Assembly (NCBI RefSeq): GCF_001010805.1 | Contig: NZ_CP011477.1 | Coordinates: forward strand, 945,001-1,009,000 | From: Spongiibacter sp. IMCC21906 | Lineage (GTDB): Bacteria; Pseudomonadota; Gammaproteobacteria; Pseudomonadales; Spongiibacteraceae | DNA length: 64,000 bases | Reading direction: 5' to 3' | Shown: piece after piece, positions 55,424-64,000 of the stretch | Position numbering within the stretch: position 1 is the stretch's first letter | Layout: every line of letters begins with the position of its first letter | Notes under the pieces: model-generated | Database searches by the model: none | What the model was told of the DNA's origin: nothing | Seen by the model: only the letters and a program-made list of their open reading frames with translations | Position numbers and translations under genes: made by a program

Positions 55424-55735
55424 ATGTACGCAGTTATTGAAAGCGGTGGTAAGCAACACCGTGTGGTTGAGGGTGAAACCCTTAAACTGGAAAAGTTAGA
55501 GATTGCCACCGGCGAAAGCGTTACCTTTGATAAGGTTTTGCTGGTTAAGAACGGTGAAGAATTGAAAATAGGCGCACCATTCGTAGAGGGTGGTAAGGTA
55601 ACTGCTGAGGTAGTTGCTCAAGGTCGTCACGCTAAGGTGAAAATTGTTAAGTTTCGCCGTCGTAAGCACAGCATGAAGCAGGCTGGTCATCGTCAGTGGT
55701 TCACAGAAGTGAAAATCACTGGTATCAGCGGTTAA
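55424..55735 (+). CDS. rplU: 50S ribosomal protein L21
   Basis: 103 residues from [18 protein letters not shown], the exact family length; the longer in-frame start at 55373 is rejected. The C-terminal [21 protein letters not shown] region is conserved. 15 nt before rpmA. Confidence 0.97.
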   Translation: MYAVIESGGKQHRVVEGETLKLEKLEIATGESVTFDKVLLVKNGEELKIGAPFVEGGKVTAEVVAQGRHAKVKIVKFRRRKHSMKQAGHRQWFTEVKITGISG

Positions 55736-55750
55736 GATTAGGAGAAACTC

Positions 55751-56008
55751 ATGGCTCACAAGAAAGCTGGTGGTAGTACTCGTAACGGACGTGATTCCGA
55801 AAGTAAACGTCTTGGTGTTAAACGCTACGGTGGTGAAACGGTTCCTGCAGGCAGCATCATTGTTCGCCAGCGTGGTACCCGTTTCCATGCTGGTGAGAAC
55901 GTAGGTTGTGGTACTGATCACACCTTGTTTGCTAAAGCCGATGGCGTAGTAAAGTTCGATGTTAAAGGCCCGAAAGGCCGCAAGTTCGTCAGCATCGTCG
56001 CTGCCTGA
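55751..56008 (+). CDS. rpmA: 50S ribosomal protein L27
   Basis: Its N-terminus reaches the peptidyl-transferase centre. 85 residues starting [19 protein letters not shown]; the start is the mature-type short N-terminus, with no Firmicute-like leader to be cleaved. The [20 protein letters not shown] segment is conserved. Confidence 0.98.
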   Translation: MAHKKAGGSTRNGRDSESKRLGVKRYGGETVPAGSIIVRQRGTRFHAGENVGCGTDHTLFAKADGVVKFDVKGPKGRKFVSIVAA

Positions 56009-56030
56009 GCTTAACGGCATATAGCCCGCA

Positions 56031-56058
56031 AAGCCTCGTCAGTTGACGGGGCTTTTTT
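56031..56058 (+). terminator. rpmA terminator
   Basis: Stem AAGCCTCGTC (56031-56040) / GACGGGGCTT (56045-56054, one G-T pair) followed by TTTTTT. It may be partial, since obgE starts 45 nt later on the same strand. Confidence 0.85.
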
Positions 56059-56072
56059 GTTTCTGTAAATAA

Positions 56073-57299
<1,227 letters not shown>

Positions 57300-57308
57300 G
57301 GAATTTCG

Positions 57309-58436
57309 GTGTCAGACAATCGTAAGGCATTACAAAAAAGTCAGCGTTTGGTGGTGAAAATTGGCTCGGCGCTGTTAACCAATGACGGTCGCGGTCTTTG
57401 TGTCGATGGCTTGGATGCTTGGGTGGCTCAGTTGGCGGCGCTTCGTGCTGCCGGTAAGGAAGTGGTGCTGGTGTCCTCTGGTGCGGTAGCGGAGGGGATG
57501 ACCCGGCTGGGCTGGAAGCAGCGTCCCGAAGATCTTCACCGGCTGCAGGCTGCAGCGGCGGTGGGGCAAATGGGTTTAGTGCACGCTTACGAAACCCGGT
57601 TTAGACAATATGGCTTACAGACCGCACAGATTTTGTTGGGCCATGATGATATCTCCGCCCGAGATCGCTACCTGAATGCGCGTAACACCTTGTTAACATT
57701 GTTGGAGTTAGGCGTGGTACCGGTGGTAAATGAAAATGACACTGTGGTCACGGATGAAATTCGCTTTGGCGACAACGATACCCTTGCGGCCTTGGTGGCC
57801 AACTTAATTGATGCGGATGCGCTGCTTATTCTAACCGATCAGCAGGGGCTGTTTGCCGCTGATCCCCGACATAATCCCGCTGCTGAGCTTATTGCTGAGG
57901 CCGAGGTTGGTGATGCCAGTTTGGATGTGATGGTAGGTGGCAGTGCCGGCAGCTTGGGGCGGGGCGGAATGCTCACCAAATTGCGTGCGGCAAGATTGGC
58001 ATCCCGGTCGGGCGCGAATACGGTGATTGCCGGGGGGCGCGAAAGTCGCGTAATCGAACGGGTTTTTGCTGGTGAGACCTTGGGTACGTTGCTGTTGTCT
58101 CGACAACCGCCGATTGCAGCTCGCAAAAAATGGTTGGCCGGACAGCTGCAGTTGCGAGGAACCGTCACCCTTGATGATGGCGCTATTCAAGTGCTGCGAC
58201 AACAAGGTAGGAGTTTATTGCCGGTTGGTGTGATATCGGTGGCGGGCGGTTTTAGTCGCGGTGATCTGGTTTCCTGCGTGGATGCGAGGGGGTTAGAGGT
58301 CGCCCGGGGACTGGTAAATTATGATGCCGCAGAAGCAGAAAAAATCAAGCGCTTACCCAGCCATAAAATACAAGAAGTGTTGGGGTATCTTGGCGAATCT
58401 GAGTTAATCCATCGGGATAACTTGGTGTTGGTTTAA
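57309..58436 (+). CDS. proB: Glutamate 5-kinase
   Basis: First step of proline synthesis, feedback-inhibited by proline. 375 residues: amino-acid-kinase domain ([43 protein letters not shown]) and C-terminal PUA domain (from about 280). GTG start 9 nt after obgE. It ends 13 nt before the convergent histidine kinase gene with no clear terminator in between. Confidence 0.96.
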   Translation: MSDNRKALQKSQRLVVKIGSALLTNDGRGLCVDGLDAWVAQLAALRAAGKEVVLVSSGAVAEGMTRLGWKQRPEDLHRLQAAAAVGQMGLVHAYETRFRQYGLQTAQILLGHDDISARDRYLNARNTLLTLLELGVVPVVNENDTVVTDEIRFGDNDTLAALVANLIDADALLILTDQQGLFAADPRHNPAAELIAEAEVGDASLDVMVGGSAGSLGRGGMLTKLRAARLASRSGANTVIAGGRESRVIERVFAGETLGTLLLSRQPPIAARKKWLAGQLQLRGTVTLDDGAIQVLRQQGRSLLPVGVISVAGGFSRGDLVSCVDARGLEVARGLVNYDAAEAEKIKRLPSHKIQEVLGYLGESELIHRDNLVLV

Positions 58437-58449
58437 GGGTTCTTTTCCG

Positions 58450-60279
58450 TTAGTCCGTCGTTTGTTCGTCTTGGGTGACGGGTAAAATTAACCTGAACGT
58501 CGAGCCTTGCTCACGGCTTTCGTACTCTAGTTTTGCATTTATCACTTCAGCGCTTTTCTTCACCATATACAGGCCCAGTCCTGAGCCAAAGGAGGCGTTG
58601 GGGTGGAAGCGTTTAAACATTGTAAAAAGTTGGTGTTGGTACTTTTCGGGAATACCCAGGCCGTTGTCTTCCACTTCTATCACGATGTTGCTTTTGTGCT
58701 GAAGGGCGTGAACTTTTATATATGAGGCCTCGGTATCCGTATTTTGATATTTCACGGCATTTGAAATTAAATTTTCTAAGATTAATGTGATTCGACTTTT
58801 TTGGCTGTGTAGCGTGATGCTTGGGTCTATGGCGACTTGTATGTCTAACCGTTGAAAGTTTGGCAAATTGGCTATTTTGGCGATGGTTTCGTTAATGATG
58901 GTGTCGAGGTCAATCTCGGTTTTGTTCTCTTGCGCCGCTTTTGTTTTTGTCAGGTCGAGAATATCCCGAACCAATTTTTCGAGTTTGGATAGTGAGTTGT
59001 GCGTAAAATCAATGGCTTGTTGAGCCTGCTGTTTGTCATCTTTTTCCAGGGCGTTGGTGGCCAGTTCTAGTAAACTCAGCGAGGCGACCAGTGGCGAACG
59101 TAGGTCGTGGGAGGTGCGGTAGGCGAACTCTTCCAGTTCAGCGGTTTGTGCTTCCAGGTTTTGCGCCATGAGTTTAAATTCGTTGGCGGCTTTTGCCATG
59201 CTGCCAAGTTCATCTTGTCGCTGTTGCCCGGGTATGTCGATATTGGCTTCACCTTCAGCCAATTTGGACAGTGTTTTGGAGATGGCTTTAACCGGCGAGG
59301 CGATACCTGTTGCGATTAATATTGATGATGCTAGACCGGTGAGCACAGCGAGAACGGTAAAAAAATGAAACCGGTTTTGAGCGCGATTCATTCCATCGGT
59401 AATGTCTTGTCTGAGTGTTTGAGCGTGCTGCTCGATCAGCTGATCCAGCTCTTGAGATAGTTGATTGATTTGGGCTGTTTTTCCTGCCAGAACAACATTG
59501 ATCAATTGGAGGAAAGAGCTGCGAGTGGTGACGAGTTTTTTGAGTGCGTCATCGTACTTTTTGAGAGATGTCGCCAACATGTTTAATAGTTCGGATTGAT
59601 TTGCCGTTGTGGTTTTTGTTTTGGCTGTGGTCACCATTTCTTGGACGGATTTTAACCTTGCTAAGGTGTTGCCAAATAAAACAATATTGGCTGAAGTGCT
59701 AATGATTTTGCTATCGGCGTAAATTTTTGTCAGTGCTAAGGTTATCTCATTTGTGGTGTTGCTTTGCTCGAGTTGTTGTCGATTGGCAAATGAGGTGGTG
59801 AGTTTTTGCAGGATCTGATTTTGCGTGAGGTGAAGTGTTTCGATTTCACCTTGTTGGAGCTGTTTTAACGTTTTTTGCATGGCAACCGATTTCGAAAATA
59901 ACTGATCATATTCCTTGTAGGCCGTTGCCATGGTTATTAGGCGCTCATGAATACGCTTGTTGTCTTTGGTGAGTGATTTTGCCAATTCAAGCTCTTTATC
60001 TAATTGCTCGTTTTGGCGAGTTATTTTGTGCAAAACGCCAGTATATCCAACATAAGAATAAACCAGTGCTAATCGTTGAAGCTCAAGAATGTCTCGATTA
60101 ATAGCCATAAAACCCAGTCGCTGGGTATTAGCTTGTTGCAGCGTATTAAACTGGGCTTGAAACTGCTTAACATTGACAAAATTCAACACGCTTAAAATTG
60201 TCAGCACTACAAGCACTGGGGCGTAGCCCAAAAGTATTTGTTTTTGAATAGGAAATTTTGAGAGAAGCTTTATCATCAT
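58450..60279 (-). CDS. Membrane sensor histidine kinase
   Basis: 609 residues. TM1 about 15-37, a largely helical periplasmic region of about 265 residues, TM2 about 304-328, HAMP (328-380), HisKA with RTSHDLRSPL (388-397, phospho-accepting His391), and an ATPase domain with N-box ENLISNAVKYQ (502-512), DNGLGIP (538-544) and GSGLGLYMV (565-573). There is no receiver domain and no response regulator next to it. It starts 5 nt after the solute-binding-protein gene. By analogy with TorT-TorS, the binding protein may present the ligand to this sensor; that is inference. ATG at 60279 or 60276. Confidence 0.9.
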   Translation of the reverse strand: MMIKLLSKFPIQKQILLGYAPVLVVLTILSVLNFVNVKQFQAQFNTLQQANTQRLGFMAINRDILELQRLALVYSYVGYTGVLHKITRQNEQLDKELELAKSLTKDNKRIHERLITMATAYKEYDQLFSKSVAMQKTLKQLQQGEIETLHLTQNQILQKLTTSFANRQQLEQSNTTNEITLALTKIYADSKIISTSANIVLFGNTLARLKSVQEMVTTAKTKTTTANQSELLNMLATSLKKYDDALKKLVTTRSSFLQLINVVLAGKTAQINQLSQELDQLIEQHAQTLRQDITDGMNRAQNRFHFFTVLAVLTGLASSILIATGIASPVKAISKTLSKLAEGEANIDIPGQQRQDELGSMAKAANEFKLMAQNLEAQTAELEEFAYRTSHDLRSPLVASLSLLELATNALEKDDKQQAQQAIDFTHNSLSKLEKLVRDILDLTKTKAAQENKTEIDLDTIINETIAKIANLPNFQRLDIQVAIDPSITLHSQKSRITLILENLISNAVKYQNTDTEASYIKVHALQHKSNIVIEVEDNGLGIPEKYQHQLFTMFKRFHPNASFGSGLGLYMVKKSAEVINAKLEYESREQGSTFRLILPVTQDEQTTD

Positions 60280-60284
60280 TCAGC

Positions 60285-61565
60285 CTAGGAGAGAATAAAC
60301 TCATGCCAGCGAGGTAGGCTGTATTCATAGTTGTCCATTACGGTATTCCAGACCGCGACGTTGCTAAATCGGTTTTCGTAGGAGCCGCCACGGCGGAGGC
60401 TGCCCGCTTTTATTGCGATTTTTCCGTTAGTGTTAAGGAGGTCTTGCTGGGTTTTTTTGCCGGCATACCAGTAGTTCCATTCATCCTTTGAGAGTAGCGT
60501 TTTGGCGCGCTGGGGGTTAGAAATATAATAGCCTTGTCTGGCGATAAAGGCTCCGGGCCAGCCTGATAGCCACCAGTTCATATATTTATAGGCGGCGTCT
60601 TTGGCTTCGTCCTTGGCGGCAGAAGAGAGGCACATTACACCGTGCCAAGCTCGGTAGCCTTCTTTTGGGGCGGCGTAAACGACGGGAATATTCTGGCCAT
60701 TTAGCGCAGTCGCTGCGGGAGAAAACATGCTCGAGATAATGGCTTTTTCGTCGGTAAAGTATTGAATTGATTCGGGCACCGAATTCCACAGTCCGCAGAA
60801 GTGGCCCTGTTGCTTGAGCGAAATCAAAATATCGAATAGTTGGTCTATTTCTTGGCGGCTCATATTGCCGATATCGTTAAATTCCATTAACCCCTGTGCG
60901 CGGGCGGCAAGGGCGGCATCGAAAATGCCAATGGTTGGGGCGTTTACCAGCGCGACTTTACCGCGATAGGCCTCGTTGAATAGCCAGCCCCAGCTTTCGC
61001 TACCGTAGGCGCTACCTTTTGGAATGTGGCGCTGATCGTAGCCAAAAGAGTCGGTGTTGTGAACATAGGGCAAAAAGCTGATTTGCTTGCTTGGGGTAGA
61101 GCTAAGCGAGCCGTTGCCTTGGACGAAAAGGAGTTTATGAGGCGCATCGCCAGCACCGATGGTGGCGTCGGGGGTGATGTAGCCCGTTTTGGTTAAGTTA
61201 TTGATTTCATGCCAGTATTCCAACCGGTCAATATCTATACTTTGAATGGCATCTGCTCGCCAGAGAACATTAATGCTGTCAGACCATTGTTCGTACAAAT
61301 CGAATGACTCGGGGTTGCTGGAGGCTTTTTGTAATACTTGTGAGCTACCACCCGGCTCAAAACTAATGTCGATGCCAAGGTCTTGTTGCGCTTTTAACCG
61401 CAATGTTTCTTGCAGGGTGACATGGGTGCCAAGAACGCGGAGTTTAGGGCGTTTTTTTGCGGCATGTACCCAAGGTGCGTTGACGCTGGCGGTTAAGCTC
61501 GTGGCGGCAATTGCAGAGGCTTTTAAGAAGCCGCGCCGAGTCGGTGTCCAGGCTGCTTGAGTCAT
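60285..61565 (-). CDS. Tat-exported extracellular solute-binding protein (PotD-like)
   Basis: 426 residues. The twin-arginine signal TRRGFLKASAIAATSL (9-24) is followed by a likely cleavage near AHA-type VHAA (33-36). The mature part resembles spermidine/putrescine-type periplasmic binding proteins (FEPGGSSQVLQKASSNPESFDLYE-like opening, FLPYVHNTDSFGYD, MNWWLSGWPGAFIARQGYY). Ligand unknown. No permease or ATPase gene lies nearby; the only partner is the histidine kinase behind it. A signalling role is therefore more likely than transport. Confidence 0.82.
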   Translation of the reverse strand: MTQAAWTPTRRGFLKASAIAATSLTASVNAPWVHAAKKRPKLRVLGTHVTLQETLRLKAQQDLGIDISFEPGGSSQVLQKASSNPESFDLYEQWSDSINVLWRADAIQSIDIDRLEYWHEINNLTKTGYITPDATIGAGDAPHKLLFVQGNGSLSSTPSKQISFLPYVHNTDSFGYDQRHIPKGSAYGSESWGWLFNEAYRGKVALVNAPTIGIFDAALAARAQGLMEFNDIGNMSRQEIDQLFDILISLKQQGHFCGLWNSVPESIQYFTDEKAIISSMFSPAATALNGQNIPVVYAAPKEGYRAWHGVMCLSSAAKDEAKDAAYKYMNWWLSGWPGAFIARQGYYISNPQRAKTLLSKDEWNYWYAGKKTQQDLLNTNGKIAIKAGSLRRGGSYENRFSNVAVWNTVMDNYEYSLPRWHEFILS

Positions 61566-61696
61566 ACGATGGTTGCCTAATTAAAAGCGAAATAATGGCA
61601 TTGGAAAAGCCTTGGTATGATCTCTTGCTTTGGTGGGTGGGGCTACTGTGGGAAGTAGCTATATGGAATCAGACGAGGTGGATGTATAGCGGGCAT

Positions 61697-61722
61697 AAAA
61701 AAACCCGCCGAGGCGGGTTTTG
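61697..61722 (-). terminator. rpsT terminator
   Basis: Stem AAACCCGCC/GGCGGGTTT (61701-61720), with a run of seven A on the plus strand that reads as a U-tract for the minus-strand rpsT transcript. Confidence 0.9.
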
Positions 61723-61745
61723 CGGTGGGACTTGCCTTTTGGTGC

Positions 61746-62012
61746 TTAGGCAGCCATCGCTTTGATTTTTGCGTTCAAACGACTTTTATGACGGGCAGCT
61801 TTGTTCTTGTGAACAATGCCTTTGTCAGCTACACGATCCAGAACGGGAACGGCCGCAACGTACGCAGCTTTCGCCGCTTCCTGATCACCGGACTCAATCG
61901 CCGCAACTACTCTTTTCAGGTAGGTGCGAACCATGGAGCGCAGGCTGGCGTTGTGCGTGCGACTTTTTTCCGCCTGACGTGCGCGTTTCTTTGCTTGGGG
62001 GGAATTCGCCAC
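61746..62012 (-). CDS. rpsT: 30S ribosomal protein S20
   Basis: 88 residues: [21 protein letters not shown]-terminus and a helical bundle. The start is GTG preceded by GAGGAG, and family length agrees. Monocistronic, with its own promoter and terminator. Confidence 0.97.
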   Translation of the reverse strand: MANSPQAKKRARQAEKSRTHNASLRSMVRTYLKRVVAAIESGDQEAAKAAYVAAVPVLDRVADKGIVHKNKAARHKSRLNAKIKAMAA

Positions 62013-62056
62013 GCTTCTTACTCCTCGAAAACTGGCACTTGAAATTTAGGGCGGGA

Positions 62057-62085
62057 ATTATTCGCCTTTAGCGGCTGCTTGTCAA
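62057..62085 (-). promoter_or_regulatory. rpsT promoter
   Basis: On the minus strand: -35 TTGACA (62085-62080), 17-nt spacer, -10 AATAAT (62062-62057). Near-consensus sigma-70 promoter, 45 nt before the rpsT start. Confidence 0.85.
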
Positions 62086-62182
62086 GGCTGAGGAGAGGAA
62101 AGTAGATCAATTTTGGATTTCTTGGGCTTTTGCATAAGGCTGTGATGGCCTTGATCGCTCTATTTTTCGTATTTTTTGGGGT

Positions 62183-62560
62183 TTACGAACTTAGGCGTTC
62201 AGCAATCACTAGGCCCCATACCGTAAAGCAAAGAAGCAGTGTGATCATAACCGCCGCTGAACCGATGTCTTTTGCTTGTCCGGAAAGGGGGTGGCGCTCG
62301 CTGCCGATGCGATCAATGGCTGCTTCAATCGCGGAATTAATAAGTTCTACAACGACCAAAAGTACAACGCTGGCGATAAGTAGCCCGGTCTGGGTGGCGC
62401 CTTGCCCCAGCCAAAAGGCCAAAGGCAGCATTATGAGGGCAAAGATGGCTTCTTGCCGAAATGCTTCTTCGTGATGCCATGCGGCTCGCAAGCCTTTGAT
62501 AGAGTATTCGGTAGCAGCGGCGATGCGGGAGAAGCCTGAACGGCCGGGTTTGTTCATCAT
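62183..62560 (-). CDS. dgkA: Diacylglycerol kinase
   Basis: Recycles diacylglycerol from membrane-derived glycan synthesis to phosphatidate. 125 residues with three membrane helices. The DgkA signature ELINSAIEAAIDRIGSE and the N-terminal EEAFRQE motif are intact. ATG at 62560 or 62557. Confidence 0.95.
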   Translation of the reverse strand: MMNKPGRSGFSRIAAATEYSIKGLRAAWHHEEAFRQEAIFALIMLPLAFWLGQGATQTGLLIASVVLLVVVELINSAIEAAIDRIGSERHPLSGQAKDIGSAAVMITLLLCFTVWGLVIAERLSS

Positions 62561-62656
62561 GGTAAAAATGCGTTCTCAATAATGAGCGGGCTGGCATTCA
62601 GTGTACAATGCGGCTCTTTTTTCGGATATGCCAATGCATAAGTTTATAGCGACGAC

Positions 62657-63550
62657 ATGACAATACCGAGACATCTTTTTGCCCCCCGACTCTGGCCTAC
62701 TTGGCTGGGGGTTGGACTAATGTGGGTGCTAACGAGATTGCCGCGAGGGGTCTGCTATCGTATTGGCGCAGGGTTGGGCTTGGCGTTTTATTTTCTTGCC
62801 AAACGCCGGCGGCATATCTGTGACGTGAACTTGCGATTGTGTTTGCCTGATCTTGATGAGACTGAGCACCGTACTTTGCTGAAAAAAACGATGCGTGATC
62901 AAGGCATTGGTCTTATGGAAATGGTGCGAGGCTGGTTTTTAACTGTAGATAAGTTGGGCGTTGAGCTGCGCATTACGGGCGGTGAGTTAATGGAACCGGC
63001 CGATGGCAGAGGCGTGTTGGTTGTAGGCACCCATTTCACCTCGCTGGATATCTGCGGCAAACTGCTCGGCGAGCGCTACCCGGCGGATTCTTTTTACCGC
63101 AAACATAAAAATCCAGTATTGGAGTGGGTGATGAGCCGCTCGCGGGGACGCTTTGGTGAGCCGATTCACCGCCGGGATATGAAACGGGCACTGCGGCGCT
63201 TACGTGATGGGCATCGGCTGCTGTATTTGCCTGATCAGGATTATGGCCGTAAGTCCGCTGAATTTGTGGATTTTTTTGGCGTGAAGGCGGCCACTACCAT
63301 TGGGACTAGCACCTTGGCTAAGGGCGGTCGGGCGAGGGTGGTATTTCCGGCGTATCGACGTTTGGACCATGGCCGGGCTTATGAAATCAATATCACTGAG
63401 CTTGAGGGCTTTCCCTCGGGGGACCCGGCGGCGGACGCCCGGCGAATTAATGCCCATTTGGAGCAGGCAATATTGAACGCGCCGGAGCAATACATTTGGG
63501 TGCATCGTCGTTTTAAAACCAGGCCTGAGGGCGAGGCGAGGGTATATTAA
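62657..63550 (+). CDS. LpxL/HtrB-type lysophospholipid acyltransferase
   Basis: Probably adds a secondary acyl chain to lipid A at the inner membrane. 297 residues with an N-terminal membrane segment (about 15-45), the catalytic HTSLD-type motif HFTSLD (126-131, HX4D), YRKHKNPVLEWVMSRSRGRFG and LPDQDYG. LpxL, LpxM and LpxP cannot be separated by eye, so no symbol is given. It is followed 2 nt later by an ELM1-family gene, suggesting an envelope operon. Confidence 0.88.
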   Translation: MTIPRHLFAPRLWPTWLGVGLMWVLTRLPRGVCYRIGAGLGLAFYFLAKRRRHICDVNLRLCLPDLDETEHRTLLKKTMRDQGIGLMEMVRGWFLTVDKLGVELRITGGELMEPADGRGVLVVGTHFTSLDICGKLLGERYPADSFYRKHKNPVLEWVMSRSRGRFGEPIHRRDMKRALRRLRDGHRLLYLPDQDYGRKSAEFVDFFGVKAATTIGTSTLAKGGRARVVFPAYRRLDHGRAYEINITELEGFPSGDPAADARRINAHLEQAILNAPEQYIWVHRRFKTRPEGEARVY

Positions 63551-63552
63551 TT

Positions 63553-64000
63553 GTGAAACCGTTGCGTTGCTGGATCTTTACCGAGGGGCGACTGGGCCAT
63601 CTCAATCAGGTGCGTGGTTTGGCGCAGCGCTTGTCGGCCAAAACGGAGACGGCGTTTCACTATTTGGATCTTTCTCAGCAGCGATTTCGGTATTCAGGCA
63701 AACAAGGTTTGCTTGATCAGTTTGCTGCCGAGCAGTTTCCCGACTGGATTATTGGCGCGGGTAGTAACTGTCATCGGCCGATGATCTGGACCCGCTTTAT
63801 TACGGGCTGTCCCAGTGTGGTGTTGAGTAGCCCCAGCTGGCCGCTGTGCTTGTTTGATGCGGCTTGCATCCCTGCCCATGATGAACCGCCACATCGCAAA
63901 AATATTCTGCTTACCCAAGGCGTATTAAACACGATGGTTCCCGTTGTCGAAGGGCGAAACCCTTCGACAGGTTTAATTTTGCTGGGGGGGATTAACAAGC
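63553..64000 (+). CDS. ELM1-family protein, N-terminal part (cut by window end)
   Basis: About 149 residues are visible from GTG 63553, open to the window end. WIFTEGRLGHLNQVRGLAQRL and DWIIGAGSNCHRPMIW resemble the ELM1/DUF1022 family, first named from plant mitochondrial fission proteins and common in proteobacteria, with a glycosyltransferase-B-like look. Function in bacteria is unproven. Coupled to the lipid A acyltransferase by a 2-nt gap, so an envelope glycan or lipopolysaccharide role is plausible. Confidence 0.75.
   Translation, partial: MKPLRCWIFTEGRLGHLNQVRGLAQRLSAKTETAFHYLDLSQQRFRYSGKQGLLDQFAAEQFPDWIIGAGSNCHRPMIWTRFITGCPSVVLSSPSWPLCLFDAACIPAHDEPPHRKNILLTQGVLNTMVPVVEGRNPSTGLILLGGINK

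Overview
The window looks like chromosomal DNA of a marine-type gammaproteobacterium. The pattern is Pseudomonas-like but not Pseudomonas: a birA-coaX-SPOR gene-tRNA-tuf-tRNA(Trp)-secE-nusG order, a fabA-fabB operon, uvrA-MFS-ssb, and type III pantothenate kinase instead of CoaA. A Cellvibrionales or Spongiibacteraceae-like lineage is my best guess, but this is inference from gene order and protein character. No phage, transposon or CRISPR array is visible.

Layout. 1-2290: the 3' part of a 23S rRNA gene and a complete 5S gene, followed to about 2740 by a terminator and two further structured segments that look like decayed 5S tails, each with its own terminator. 2933-4990: a two-gene accessory unit, an AMP-forming acyl-CoA synthetase and a small membrane protein that matches styrene oxide isomerase at the heme and active-site residues. 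5071-7445: birA, coaX and a SPOR-domain gene. 7429-9456: a tRNA-Thr/Tyr/Gly/Thr cluster, tuf copy 1 and tRNA-Trp. 9487-21514: secE, nusG, rplKA, rplJL, rpoBC. 21592-25938: str operon (rpsL, rpsG, fusA, tuf copy 2). 26088-40086: S10, spc and alpha ribosomal-protein operons in the classic order, ending at rplQ.

After the ribosomal block: uvrA (minus), an MFS transporter with a short YajR-like tail domain, ssb, a degenerate RmlD-like reductase, moaB and moeA. Then fabB and fabA (minus), galU and a phosphomannomutase (plus), and pgi and ispB (minus). These are followed by rplU-rpmA-obgE-proB (plus), a histidine kinase with a Tat-exported solute-binding protein (minus), and rpsT and dgkA (minus). 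The window closes with an LpxL-type acyltransferase and the start of an ELM1-family gene (plus).

Most of the window is translation and transcription machinery under growth-rate control. Visible regulation includes a tRNA-operon promoter with a GC-rich discriminator, a candidate S10-leader attenuator with mutually exclusive hairpins, a folded rplJ leader and an rplL-rpoB attenuator. Three items are less ordinary: the isomerase-like/CoA-ligase pair wedged between the rRNA operon and birA, the Tat-binding-protein/histidine-kinase pair with no response regulator, and the 5S-like debris behind the rRNA operon.
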